Assembly: GCA_946478755.1 (NCBI GenBank)
Contig: CAMLDJ010000019.1
Location: 1 to 42,124 of the forward strand
DNA: 42,124 bases
Direction of reading: 5' to 3'
Origin: an uncultured Pedobacter sp.
GTDB lineage: Bacteria > Bacteroidota > Bacteroidia > Sphingobacteriales > Sphingobacteriaceae
In this document: piece after piece, positions 24,954 to 33,571 of the stretch
Layout of the letters: each line of letters begins with the position of its first letter
Position numbering within the stretch: the stretch's first letter is position 1
Notes under the pieces: generated by a model
Seen by the model: the letters and a program-made list of their open reading frames with translations, nothing else
The model's database searches: none
What the model was told of the DNA's origin: nothing
Program-made: the position numbers and the translations under genes

Positions 24954-27236
24954 ATGATTATAGAAGCGCCTGCAAAGAAAAGATATGCAAAACAGGTAAA
25001 TTTAAGTACGGAACTTGTGGTTGTCGGCGGTGGATTGGCAGGTGTATGCTGCGCAGTCACAGCGGCCAGGCAAGGTTTAAAAGTGGTGCTGATCCAGGAC
25101 CGCCCGGTACTCGGCGGCAACTCCTCAAGCGAGGTGAGGTTATGGGTGCTGGGTGCTACCTCTCACATGGGGAATAACAACCGATGGGCGCGGGAAGGAG
25201 GGGTAGTCAATGAAATATTAGTGGAGAATGCCTACCGCAATGAAGATAGCAACCCCTTGATATACGATACTATACTCCTGGAGAAGGTAAAGAAAGAGAC
25301 AAATATCACTCTGCTACTCAATACGGCAGTATTTGATCTGGATAAAAAGAATGAAGAGACCATAGACTGTGTACATGCATTTTGCAGTCAGAACAGCACC
25401 AGATACGAGGTTCGGTCTCCATTATTTTGTGACGCATCCGGCGACGGTATCGTCGGGTTTATGGCGGGAGCAGCTTTTAGGATGGGTGCCGAATCAAGAG
25501 AGGAATTTGGAGAGAAGTTTGCACCGACAAAAGAATATGGTGAATTGCTGGGGCATTCTCTCTACTTTTATACCAAAGATACCGGACGGCCAGTTAAGTT
25601 CGTACCGCCTTCCTTTGCGTTGACAGACATCACCAGTATTCCAAGGTATAAAAAGTTTTCCGTGAAAGACCAGGGCTGCAATTTGTGGTGGCTGGAATAT
25701 GGGGGGCGACTGGATACCATTCATGCTACAGAAGAGATTAAATGGGAGCTGTGGAAAGTGGTTTATGGCGTTTGGAACTACATTAAAAATTCAGGCAATT
25801 TTCCAGAAGCTGAAACCATGGGATTGGAATGGGTGGGTACTATTCCGGGCAAAAGGGAAAGCCGTAGGTTTGAAGGCGACTATATGCTAAAACAGCAAGA
25901 TATTGTAGAACAGACGGCATTTAATGATGTCGTAGCTTTTGGAGGATGGAGTATTGATCTGCATCCGGCAGATGGGATTTTTAGTGAGCTGCCTGGCTGC
26001 AACCAATGGCACAGTAAAGGAATTTACGGTATTCCTTACCGTTCTTTTTACAGCCGTAATCTGAATAACCTGTTTTTAGCCGGCAGAATCATCAGTGCTA
26101 CCCACGTCGCTTTTGGCTCCAGCAGGGTAATGGCTACTTGTGCGCATGGTGCCCAGGCAGTAGGGGTGGCTGCGGGATTGTGTAAGAAATACCAGACAAG
26201 TCCGGCCGAAATCGGAAAAAGATATATAGAAGAATTGCAGCTGGAACTGTTAAAAAAAGGTCAGCATTTGCCAGGGCTAACTTTGCGGGACGATCAGGAC
26301 CTTGTTCTCCAGGCTGCTTCAGTTACGGCCTCCTCCAGGCTCCTGATCAGTGAAATTCCTTCAGCAGGAATACTGAAGCCTCTCAAGCATTCTGGCGGCC
26401 AAATGTTGCCTGTGCAGCCAGGTAAGATGCCCCTGATAAAGGTCTATGTTCATGCAATGGAAGCTACAGAACTGCAGGTTCAGTTAAGAAAAAGCTCGAA
26501 AGCATACAATCATACTCCAGATGTGACTTTAGCAGTTCGAACCCTGGAACTAAAGCAAGGCTTGCAGGAGCTGGAGCTGGATTTTGATATCACTTTTGAG
26601 GAAGCTTGTTACGCCTTTGTTTGCTTTATGAAAAATGAAGAGGTTGAACTGGAATACAGTGACCAGCGGATAAGCGGATTGTTGTCGGTGTTCAATAGCG
26701 TTAATCCGGCGGTATCTAATTACGGCAAGCAGGAACCAACGGAGGATATTGGTGTCGATAGTTTTGAATTTTGGTGCCCGCAAAGGCGACCGGAAGGGCA
26801 TAACATCGCTATGCGCATTGATCCGGCTTTGGATTGTTTCCAGGCAGATAATTTGCGGAATGGCTTGCAACGCCCGGTTTCCAGCCCCAATGCCTGGGTG
26901 GCCGATTTCAAAGACCGCTCGCCTGAAATCACAATAGATTGGAAAGAGGAGGTTTCGGTCAGTCAGATTGTACTTAGTTTCGATTGTGACTATGATCATC
27001 CCATGGAAAATGTGCTGATGCGTCAGCCAGATGCTGTACAACCTTTTTGTGCAACAGATGTAATCGTTTATCATGATGGGCAGGAAATCGCGCGATTGAG
27101 TGATAACCACCAGGCACAGCAGACCATTATGCTGGATCAGCCGGTGCGTACCAATCAGTTGAAATTTGTAGTAGAGAACAGCAATGCACAATCACCGGTA
27201 TCCTTATTTGAAATACGTTGTTATCAAAAATCTTAA
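24954..27236 (+). CDS. FAD-dependent oxidoreductase (FAD_oxidored type) with discoidin-like C-terminal domain
   Basis: The 760-residue protein has an N-terminal FAD Rossmann motif (VVVGGGLAGVCCAVTAARQG, about 22-41) followed by LGGNSSSEVR, as in the PF12831 group, and a second FAD-contact segment NLFLAGRIISATHVAFGSSRVMATCAHGAQAVG at about 363-395. The last 180 or so residues (about 570-760) look like a beta-sandwich with VSQIVLSFDCDYDHPMENV and TNQLKFVVENS, resembling an F5/8-type (discoidin) carbohydrate-binding domain. There is no signal peptide, so it acts in the cytoplasm. It probably oxidises a sugar or sugar-derived alcohol after uptake by the preceding symporter; the substrate is unknown. 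It follows that gene by 25 bases. Confidence 0.88.
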   Translation: MIIEAPAKKRYAKQVNLSTELVVVGGGLAGVCCAVTAARQGLKVVLIQDRPVLGGNSSSEVRLWVLGATSHMGNNNRWAREGGVVNEILVENAYRNEDSNPLIYDTILLEKVKKETNITLLLNTAVFDLDKKNEETIDCVHAFCSQNSTRYEVRSPLFCDASGDGIVGFMAGAAFRMGAESREEFGEKFAPTKEYGELLGHSLYFYTKDTGRPVKFVPPSFALTDITSIPRYKKFSVKDQGCNLWWLEYGGRLDTIHATEEIKWELWKVVYGVWNYIKNSGNFPEAETMGLEWVGTIPGKRESRRFEGDYMLKQQDIVEQTAFNDVVAFGGWSIDLHPADGIFSELPGCNQWHSKGIYGIPYRSFYSRNLNNLFLAGRIISATHVAFGSSRVMATCAHGAQAVGVAAGLCKKYQTSPAEIGKRYIEELQLELLKKGQHLPGLTLRDDQDLVLQAASVTASSRLLISEIPSAGILKPLKHSGGQMLPVQPGKMPLIKVYVHAMEATELQVQLRKSSKAYNHTPDVTLAVRTLELKQGLQELELDFDITFEEACYAFVCFMKNEEVELEYSDQRISGLLSVFNSVNPAVSNYGKQEPTEDIGVDSFEFWCPQRRPEGHNIAMRIDPALDCFQADNLRNGLQRPVSSPNAWVADFKDRSPEITIDWKEEVSVSQIVLSFDCDYDHPMENVLMRQPDAVQPFCATDVIVYHDGQEIARLSDNHQAQQTIMLDQPVRTNQLKFVVENSNAQSPVSLFEIRCYQKS

Positions 27237-27246
27237 AGTTAGCTAT

Positions 27247-28629
27247 ATGTATCGTTTGTACATTTTTTTTGTATTGCTTTTGATGTCATTTCCCGGCATT
27301 GCCCAGGAGCAGAAACTGATTGCTGCCAGTCAGTCTGATGCGCCGGCGGTTTTTTTTAACGTTGCCGATCCATCTGCACCGGTAGTGAAACCAGGTAGTT
27401 TTAAGGATGATAACGAGTGCAATGTGCGTAACGGGCTGCCGTTCTTTTTTAAAAAGGCCAGGCAAGGGAAGTCTTTAAGAATTGCCTATTTGGGCGGGAG
27501 CATTACCAGAAGCAATAACATGTACAGGATGCAGTCAGCAAAATTCATTCAAAGCCTGTTCCCCTCTGCTAAAATGGAAGGGATTAATGCAGGTGTATCG
27601 GGCACAGATGCAGATTTAGGTGCTTGCCGGCTTTATGAGCAGGTATTAAAATATAATCCCGACCTGTTGTTTATCGAATTTGCCGTGAACGGCGGTTTTG
27701 TTCCCGGTGTAGAAGGAATCATCCGCCAAACCAGAAAATACAATCCGGAGATTGATATTTGCCTGATCTATACCGTAACCTCGAAGCAGCTGCAAGAATA
27801 TGAAAACGGTCAGATCCCAATAGGGATCAGGAGACTGGATAGTATAGCCGATCATTATGCCCTGCCATCTGTCCATATGGCCAAAGAAGCCGCAATGCTT
27901 GCAAAAGCTGGTAAGCTGATAGAAAAAGGAGATCCTAAAAAAGCAATGGGGGCGATGGTTTTTTCGCAGGATGGTGTTCATCCACTAGAGGAAGGCGGTA
28001 ATCTTTATGCTGCTGCGATTGCGAGGTCCATGTTGAGGATGAAAGCGGTACAATCCAGAAAGATTAAGAATCTGCCTAAACCACTTCATGCAAATAACTG
28101 GGAGGATGCTAAAATGTTTTCGCCGCTAACCATTGCTAAATTTTCCGGCGGATGGAAGAAGCAGGATCCGGATAAAATTGGCTTTTCAAGATACAAGGAA
28201 TGGTTTCCTTATCTCCTTCAGGCGGAGAACCCAGGAGAGTCGTTTAGCTTTACCTTTAAAGGAAGTATGTTTGGATTTTTCGATATCGGCGGACCGGAAG
28301 CTGGTCAGCTTGATTTGCTGGTGGATGGTGAGTCTGTTAAATTGAAAAAGGAGGGAACAAATCTTTATAAAATCGTCTCAGGCTCCGGAGATCAGCTCAA
28401 CCGGTTTAATGCTTTTTGTAATAACCGCTACCGCGGGCAGTTTATAGTTATCGAGCTGCCTGAAGGTCTGCATCAGGTTACCTTGAAGCTTTCTGAGGAA
28501 AGACCTGACAAGCGAAAGATATTAGGCAAAAATCAACTTCAGGATATTACAGCAAATCCTGATAAGTATAACCGTTCTGTGATTTACCTTGGTAAGATCT
28601 TGATCAGAGGGGTTCACATCGTCCAATAA
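27247..28629 (+). CDS. Secreted SGNH esterase with C-terminal beta-domain
   Basis: The start at 27247 gives a good signal peptide (YRLYIFFVLLLMSFPGIAQ); an in-frame ATG at 27184 lies inside the preceding gene and is rejected. In the 460-residue product the SGNH residues are Ser85 in GGSIT, the block III asparagine in FAVNGG, and Asp242/His245 in DGVHP. About 160 C-terminal residues form a second domain, predicted beta-rich (PGESFSFTFKGSMFGFFDI, QFIVIELPEGLHQVTLKLS), of the sort that binds sugars or completes acetylesterase active sites. It probably removes acyl (for example acetyl) groups from the glycan so that the GHs can act. The substrate is inferred from context. Confidence 0.88.
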   Translation: MYRLYIFFVLLLMSFPGIAQEQKLIAASQSDAPAVFFNVADPSAPVVKPGSFKDDNECNVRNGLPFFFKKARQGKSLRIAYLGGSITRSNNMYRMQSAKFIQSLFPSAKMEGINAGVSGTDADLGACRLYEQVLKYNPDLLFIEFAVNGGFVPGVEGIIRQTRKYNPEIDICLIYTVTSKQLQEYENGQIPIGIRRLDSIADHYALPSVHMAKEAAMLAKAGKLIEKGDPKKAMGAMVFSQDGVHPLEEGGNLYAAAIARSMLRMKAVQSRKIKNLPKPLHANNWEDAKMFSPLTIAKFSGGWKKQDPDKIGFSRYKEWFPYLLQAENPGESFSFTFKGSMFGFFDIGGPEAGQLDLLVDGESVKLKKEGTNLYKIVSGSGDQLNRFNAFCNNRYRGQFIVIELPEGLHQVTLKLSEERPDKRKILGKNQLQDITANPDKYNRSVIYLGKILIRGVHIVQ

Positions 28630-28638
28630 TTTACTCAT

Positions 28639-30912
28639 ATGAGAAAACAATCTAGTCGTTTATTCCTAACATTTACCTGTTTTTTTCTAAGCTTTATGCT
28701 ACCCAACTTGTTATTGGCTGTGAATAGACCAGAGGGTATATCGTATAAAGCAGAGCAGCAATATAACACAGGTCACCTGAGTAAAGCCGATTCGGTTTGG
28801 GTCTTTAAAAAACAAGCTTATAGCATCCGGATCGTTAAACAGGGTTTCAGGTATTCCATATTAAAACCCGATGGTACCACGTTACTGCAGGCGCATACTG
28901 CATCCGGACTGGTTTTGCTCAATTCGAATGTTGTGGAGTCGAAACTCATCAGCCAAAACGATAAGGAGGCAAAATTTATCGTGACTAATGACATTGGCAT
29001 TCAGGCAGGGGTACATCTTTTCTTATACGACAATTATTTCAAAGTAGCAGTGAACTATATGGGTTCTATGCTGATCAGCGGTTCTATAATTGCCCGTACC
29101 CAGGGATTGGCACCGGCATACGGCCTGGCAGATAATGCCGCATTTCGTGAACCCCATACAACAGAGATTTCTGGTTTCACCGACAGACAATTCGGTGCCA
29201 AGTCGGTATTGGCCAGGGAAGCAAGGCTGATCAGCAATTTTGTCATTTTCCCAAAACAAGGATTAGCATGTATCAATATTGAACCAGATAAAAAGATCAT
29301 TAAAATAAGTAATAAAGATTTAAGCCAGGGAAGCTTCAATGTACCGGCTATGCCTGCCATGTATTATTTCATAGGCGATGTGAGGCAAATCTATGCCGAC
29401 TACCTGCAGGTAAGAAATGCGGAAGGATATCAAGTTTATCTTCCTAAATATTCCTGGTTTGGCGTAGGATGGGAAGCATGGGGCGCCCTGGAGTGGAATA
29501 CTAACTATAAAACTGTTTCTGAGGATGTGGATCATTTTATCAAAGCGGGATTTCCATTAAGCTGGATGGTCGTTGGATCTGGTTTCTGGCCTAATGACGA
29601 GCCCAAACACGCGACCACAACGAGTTTCGGAGCATGGGATCGGGTTAGATACCCTGATCCGAAAGGTTTTATTGATTATTTTCATAAAAAGGGCTTGAAA
29701 TTTATCATAGGCCTGCGAATCGCATTTGTACCAAATGGATTATATACTAACGAAGGGATCAAAAATGGATATTTCCTGAAAAAAGACGGAATTCCATATT
29801 TGTTTAAAACGGCATTTCCTAAAACTGATTGCTATTTTCTGGATGCTTCCAATTCAGCTGCGGTAGCCTGGTACGACAACCTCTGCAAAAAATGGGAAGC
29901 AGCAGGCGTAGATGGGTTTAAAGAAGATCTATATGGCTATGAAACGAGGGACTTCAAGGACAATAAACTGGATGCTGTGAATCGTGCACTGATGAACCGC
30001 GGGGTATATGTGATGGGCCGAAATGGCTATATCGGTTCGCCGATGGACTTGCACCGCTATAACGATTTTAACTATCCGGAAGATCAGGATCGGGGCCCTG
30101 TTAACGGACTTTCTTTTGCCTACAGCGGGTTTCCCTATGTGTATCCAGATGTTGTTGGCGGCACGAGACTGGGAAAATTAGAAGGCGGTCCGCAAAAGGA
30201 AAAAGCAAAAAAATATTTGATGCGGAGTGCCCGGTATGCTGCGGTTAATCCTTCCATGTCATTTGGCTATGGGCCCTGGAACTTCAACGATGAACAGGTA
30301 TTAGCTGTTTGTCGTAATGCAGCACAATTGCATGAAAGACTACACCCCTATATTTATAGTGCAGCCGTTAAAACCTATTTAACCGGGTTCCCCTATTCGA
30401 TGACACCGTTGCCATTGGCTTATCCCAAAGATTCAGCGACATATTATCGTGAAAATGCAGAAGTTCGCGGATATCAATGGTTACTTGGTGAAGCACTGCT
30501 TGCCGTTCCGCTGTATGGCAACGATTACAATGAAAGCAGCACCAGAGATATATACCTTCCTGCAGGAAAGTGGATTGATTACGACAGCGGCGAGACTTAT
30601 GAAGGGCAAACTTTACTTAGGAACTTTAGTATGCCCGTAGATAAAACACCTTTGTTTGTTGGAGGAACGGGATTAGTGATAGAAAAGATTGATGGAAAAT
30701 TAGTAGCGAGAGTCTATCCTGTGGGATTTAAAGGAAAAACGGAATTTTACGATCAGGATGGAAAAAATAAATCTGATTTTTCAATAACGATCCACAATGA
30801 TAAATCGCCGGTAATTACCGATATCAACACCGGTAAAAGAGTCAGATCACAGTATAGAAAGCATGCGCATGAATTTACATTCATTCAAGGCCATAATTAT
30901 AAAATAGAATGA
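28639..30912 (+). CDS. GH31-family glycoside hydrolase
   Basis: The 757-residue secreted protein (signal peptide about 1-27) has the GH31 layout: N-terminal beta-sandwich, a (beta/alpha)8 barrel, and C-terminal beta domains. The nucleophile motif is GVDGFKED with Asp430, followed by LYGYE. The segment PEDQDRG near residues 480-487 is the likely region of the acid/base carboxylate. Other family blocks are WMVVGSGFWPNDEPK, KKGLKFIIGLRIAFVPNG and the proximal C-terminal LLGEALLAVPLYGNDYNESS. GH31 contains alpha-glucosidases, alpha-xylosidases, alpha-galactosidases and sulfoquinovosidases; I cannot tell which from the sequence alone. It overlaps the sulfatase gene by four bases, so expression is coupled. 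Confidence 0.9.
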   Translation: MRKQSSRLFLTFTCFFLSFMLPNLLLAVNRPEGISYKAEQQYNTGHLSKADSVWVFKKQAYSIRIVKQGFRYSILKPDGTTLLQAHTASGLVLLNSNVVESKLISQNDKEAKFIVTNDIGIQAGVHLFLYDNYFKVAVNYMGSMLISGSIIARTQGLAPAYGLADNAAFREPHTTEISGFTDRQFGAKSVLAREARLISNFVIFPKQGLACINIEPDKKIIKISNKDLSQGSFNVPAMPAMYYFIGDVRQIYADYLQVRNAEGYQVYLPKYSWFGVGWEAWGALEWNTNYKTVSEDVDHFIKAGFPLSWMVVGSGFWPNDEPKHATTTSFGAWDRVRYPDPKGFIDYFHKKGLKFIIGLRIAFVPNGLYTNEGIKNGYFLKKDGIPYLFKTAFPKTDCYFLDASNSAAVAWYDNLCKKWEAAGVDGFKEDLYGYETRDFKDNKLDAVNRALMNRGVYVMGRNGYIGSPMDLHRYNDFNYPEDQDRGPVNGLSFAYSGFPYVYPDVVGGTRLGKLEGGPQKEKAKKYLMRSARYAAVNPSMSFGYGPWNFNDEQVLAVCRNAAQLHERLHPYIYSAAVKTYLTGFPYSMTPLPLAYPKDSATYYRENAEVRGYQWLLGEALLAVPLYGNDYNESSTRDIYLPAGKWIDYDSGETYEGQTLLRNFSMPVDKTPLFVGGTGLVIEKIDGKLVARVYPVGFKGKTEFYDQDGKNKSDFSITIHNDKSPVITDINTGKRVRSQYRKHAHEFTFIQGHNYKIE

Positions 30913-32363
30913 TAAATTTAGCTATGAAATATTTTGCTTTTTTATTTATAGTGACTTGTTTACCTATTTTAACCATTTCACAAACCAAACCATCCGCTCA
31001 AAGCCCGAACGTTATCCTTTTTTTTCTTGATGACATGGGTTACGGTGATCTTTCTGTAACCGGGGCGCTTGGTTATGTTACTCCAAATATCGATCGTATG
31101 GCCATGGAGGGAAGTCGGTTTACCAATTTTATGGCTACACAGGCGGTCTGTACAGCTTCCCGTGCTTCGCTTCTTACAGGTTGTTATCCTAACAGGATCG
31201 GGATTAGTGGGGCTTTGGGCCCCAGTTCTGCAACTGGTTTAAATCCGGAAGAAGAAACGCTGGCTGAACTACTAAAAGAAAAGGGCTATGCTACAGCTAT
31301 ATTTGGGAAATGGCATTTAGGCAGTCAAAAGGCTTTCCTTCCTTTACAACAGGGGTTTGATACGTATTATGGTGTCCCATATTCTCATGACATGTGGCCG
31401 CATCATCCCAATCAGGCCAAGGCTAAATACCCACCTTTGCCCTTGTATGAAGGGAACAGAATTATAAAAACAATAAACAGTCTGGAAGATGCTTCAGCGT
31501 TAACGACAACGATTACCGAAAAAGCAATAGGTTACATCCGTAAGCATAAGAAGGACCCTTTTTTTATGTATGTTCCGCATCCATTACCACATGTTCCGCT
31601 TGCTGTTTCAGCCCGGTTTAAGGGTAAAAGTGAGCGGGGTATATATGGCGATGTCTTAATGGAATTGGATTGGTCTGTTGGGGAAATATTAGCAGAGCTT
31701 AAGAAACAGGGGTTAGATAGCAACACGATCGTCCTCTTTACAAGTGATAACGGCCCCTGGTTAAACTATGGTGATCATGCCGGCTCTTCGGGAGGTTTTC
31801 GGGAAGGGAAAGGGACTTCGTTTGAGGGTGGACAAAGGGTTCCCCTAATTGTGCGATGGCCGGGTGTGGTCCCTGCTGGAAGAGTGAGCAATAAATTATT
31901 AACAGCCATGGATATTTTGCCAACTGTAGCAAAGCTATGCGGTGCAAGGCTCCCCAAAAAAAGAATTGATGGCGTGGAATGGACGGCCTTATTGAAGGGT
32001 GACGACACGAAAGTTCCAAGAGATGAATTTTTATATTATTATCGTAAAAATAACCTCGAGGCTGTCCGAAAAGGTAACTGGAAGCTGGTCTTTCCTCATC
32101 CGGGGAGATCCTATGAAGGAAATTTGCCCGGCAAGGATGGCCTACCTGGTCTAGCCCCCGAGGATAGGGCATTCCCTTTGGCTTTGTATAACCTCGAACG
32201 TGATCCCGGCGAGAAATATGATGTAAGCCAGCAATATCCTGAAATGGTGGCCACATTAAACAAACTGGCGGAAGCCGCCCGCGATGATCTGGGAGACAAT
32301 TTGCAAAATCGAATGGGCAAGAATAACAGACCTGCAGGATTTGTCGAACAGCCGGGTCATTAA
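30909..32363 (+). CDS. Secreted sulfatase (type I, CxASR motif)
   Basis: The 484-residue protein starts in the stop codon of the GH31 gene (ATGA); a second ATG at 30924 gives a cleaner signal peptide (KYFAFLFIVTCLPILTIS). The formylglycine motif is CTASR with Cys81 from the first ATG, the Ala variant of the C-x-P/A-S-R consensus, followed by LLTG. Metal ligands are in FLDDMGYGD and TSDNGPWLNYGDHAG, and the lysine region is FGKWHLG. The C-terminal subdomain VRKGNWKLVFPHPGRSY to YNLERDPGEKYDVS is complete. It should remove sulfate from the PUL1 glycan in the periplasm. It is the last gene of the nine-gene operon, before a strong hairpin. Confidence 0.92.
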   Translation: MINLAMKYFAFLFIVTCLPILTISQTKPSAQSPNVILFFLDDMGYGDLSVTGALGYVTPNIDRMAMEGSRFTNFMATQAVCTASRASLLTGCYPNRIGISGALGPSSATGLNPEEETLAELLKEKGYATAIFGKWHLGSQKAFLPLQQGFDTYYGVPYSHDMWPHHPNQAKAKYPPLPLYEGNRIIKTINSLEDASALTTTITEKAIGYIRKHKKDPFFMYVPHPLPHVPLAVSARFKGKSERGIYGDVLMELDWSVGEILAELKKQGLDSNTIVLFTSDNGPWLNYGDHAGSSGGFREGKGTSFEGGQRVPLIVRWPGVVPAGRVSNKLLTAMDILPTVAKLCGARLPKKRIDGVEWTALLKGDDTKVPRDEFLYYYRKNNLEAVRKGNWKLVFPHPGRSYEGNLPGKDGLPGLAPEDRAFPLALYNLERDPGEKYDVSQQYPEMVATLNKLAEAARDDLGDNLQNRMGKNNRPAGFVEQPGH

Positions 32364-32406
32364 ATCTATTATTGTTTTTTCCGGAAGTTACGATCATATG
32401 TTGCTT

Positions 32407-32449
32407 ATACAAAAGGCATTAGCTTTTAATCAGCTGATGCCTTTTGTAT
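32407..32449. terminator. Terminator closing the PUL1 operon
   Basis: A 13-bp perfect inverted repeat ATACAAAAGGCAT / ATGCCTTTTGTAT (32407-32419 with 32437-32449) begins 44 bases after the sulfatase stop. The T-rich right arm supplies the U-run, so it can work in both directions. Confidence 0.85.
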
Positions 32450-32510
32450 GAAACCGCATTTGTACAAATCGTTTCGAATTGAAGCAGGGTAACTGCGTAG
32501 TATGATGCTA

Positions 32511-32542
32511 TTGCTTAAAGATGATAGGTATTTCTATATTTG
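32511..32542 (+). promoter_or_regulatory. Promoter of the GntR-type regulator gene
   Basis: TTG at 32511-32513 and TATATTTG at 32535-32542, a full match to TAnnTTTG, are 21 bases apart, ending 28 bases before the ATG. Confidence 0.6.
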
Positions 32543-32558
32543 TAGGACATAATAGCAA
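32541..32558 (+). promoter_or_regulatory. Shared operator box in the GntR promoter
   Basis: TGTAGGACATAATAGCAA overlaps the -7 element and is 16/18 identical to TGTAGTACATATTAGCAA at 33506-33523 in front of PUL2 susC. Both have the GT-N3-AC core seen in FadR-type GntR operators. This predicts autoregulation. Confidence 0.55.
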
Positions 32559-32570
32559 TCAATAGTTAAG

Positions 32571-33281
32571 ATGACTGAAGAAAAGAAGAATGATCTAAAG
32601 AAGAATTTAGGGCCAGTTAAATCCAATACCATGGCTGATGCTGTAGAATTAAAATTGCGTGAATACTTAAAAATAATGTCATTTAAGCCTGGCGATGCTT
32701 TGCCTAAAGAAACTGATCTTGCGGAAGCACTGGGCGTTAGCAGGAATGTAGTAAGAGAGGCCTTGAGTCGACTTAGAATGTTAGGCATGATAGAAACACG
32801 TAAACGTAAAGGAATGGTTTTGGCAAGCCCGGATATTTTGCAGGCCTTTGAGCGCGTTTTGGATCCCTTGATCATTGATGATGCAACCCTGAGCGATATA
32901 TATGAACTAAGGCTTGTTGTAGAAATGGGGCTGGCAGATCTCTTATATACCCGGATGACTGATAAGGACATTGCAGAGCTGGAGGTAATCGCCAAGAACG
33001 AAGTTGATGATGATAAATTTTTTCAGGTAAAAAATGAAATTGCTTTTCACGGCAAGTTATATGAAATGACTGGCAATAGTACCCTTAAAAGATTCCAGAT
33101 TATGCTCATGCCTGTATTTGCTTACGCAATTACCCACGTCGTTAACCCGAAAAGTGGATCAGTAGATCACCGGGGTTTAGTAGATATCTTAAAAAATGGC
33201 ACTAAGGAAGACTTTAGAAAAGGAATGTACGAACATTTAAAGCCCCGCTTTGATCAATTAACCCGAAAAGCGGATCATTAG
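32571..33281 (+). CDS. FadR-type GntR family regulator (FCD domain)
   Basis: The 236-residue protein has an N-terminal winged helix (residues about 20-86, with ALPKETDLAEALGVSRNVVREALSRLRMLGMIETRKRKG) and a C-terminal all-helical FCD ligand domain (about 95-230). Histidines that bind metal in many FCD proteins are seen in AFHGKLYEMTGN, DHRGLVDIL and MYEHLK. Family members often sense sugar acids or other metabolites and dissociate from DNA when bound. Located just upstream of PUL2 on the same strand, it shares an operator-like box with the PUL2 promoter. A 33-base repeat overlaps its 3' end (see findings). Confidence 0.93.
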   Translation: MTEEKKNDLKKNLGPVKSNTMADAVELKLREYLKIMSFKPGDALPKETDLAEALGVSRNVVREALSRLRMLGMIETRKRKGMVLASPDILQAFERVLDPLIIDDATLSDIYELRLVVEMGLADLLYTRMTDKDIAELEVIAKNEVDDDKFFQVKNEIAFHGKLYEMTGNSTLKRFQIMLMPVFAYAITHVVNPKSGSVDHRGLVDILKNGTKEDFRKGMYEHLKPRFDQLTRKADH

Positions 33282-33290
33282 ATCACCGGG
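33142..33290 (+). repeat. 33-base near-identical direct repeat at the end of the GntR gene
   Basis: The segment at 33142-33174 recurs at 33258-33290 with 31 of 33 bases identical (both contain TTAACCCGAAAAG and TAGATCACCGGG). The copies are 116 bases apart and in different reading frames; the second supplies the last codons and the stop of the GntR gene. Confidence 0.85.
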
Positions 33291-33502
33291 TAATTGGTAG
33301 GTGTCATTTGAGAAATGACCGGTTAAAATAAGCGCTATACATTTTTTTGTCTTCTTATACCTAGCCCCCTTGCAAGGCTAGCCAAATCAGATCATGTAGT
33401 TAATAGTCATGGCTTTTTCGTCGTGTAAATTATCTGCGATATATCTGATTTTTTTTTGTTAAAAAATTAGGAAAATACAAATATTATAATTCTATTTGTT
33501 CT

Positions 33503-33523
33503 ATATGTAGTACATATTAGCAA
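33503..33523 (+). promoter_or_regulatory. Shared operator box and palindrome before PUL2 susC
   Basis: ATATGTA-G-TACATAT (33503-33517) is a perfect 15-base palindrome and forms the left part of the 18-base box TGTAGTACATATTAGCAA (33506-33523), which is nearly the same as one in the GntR gene promoter. It lies 48 bases before the susC ATG and is the likely binding site of the GntR regulator. Confidence 0.6.
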
Positions 33524-33571
33524 ATAATGAAATAATAGACTAAACCAACTATAACCTTTAAATTAAACAGT

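Noticed and set aside
26550..27191. 213-codon minus-strand frame inside the FAD oxidoreductase gene
   Set aside because: It is antisense to a gene with clear FAD motifs and shows no domain of its own.
33361..33385. Hairpin CTAGCC/GGCTAG downstream of the GntR gene as terminator
   Set aside because: Short stem, awkward internal palindrome and no U-run after it.
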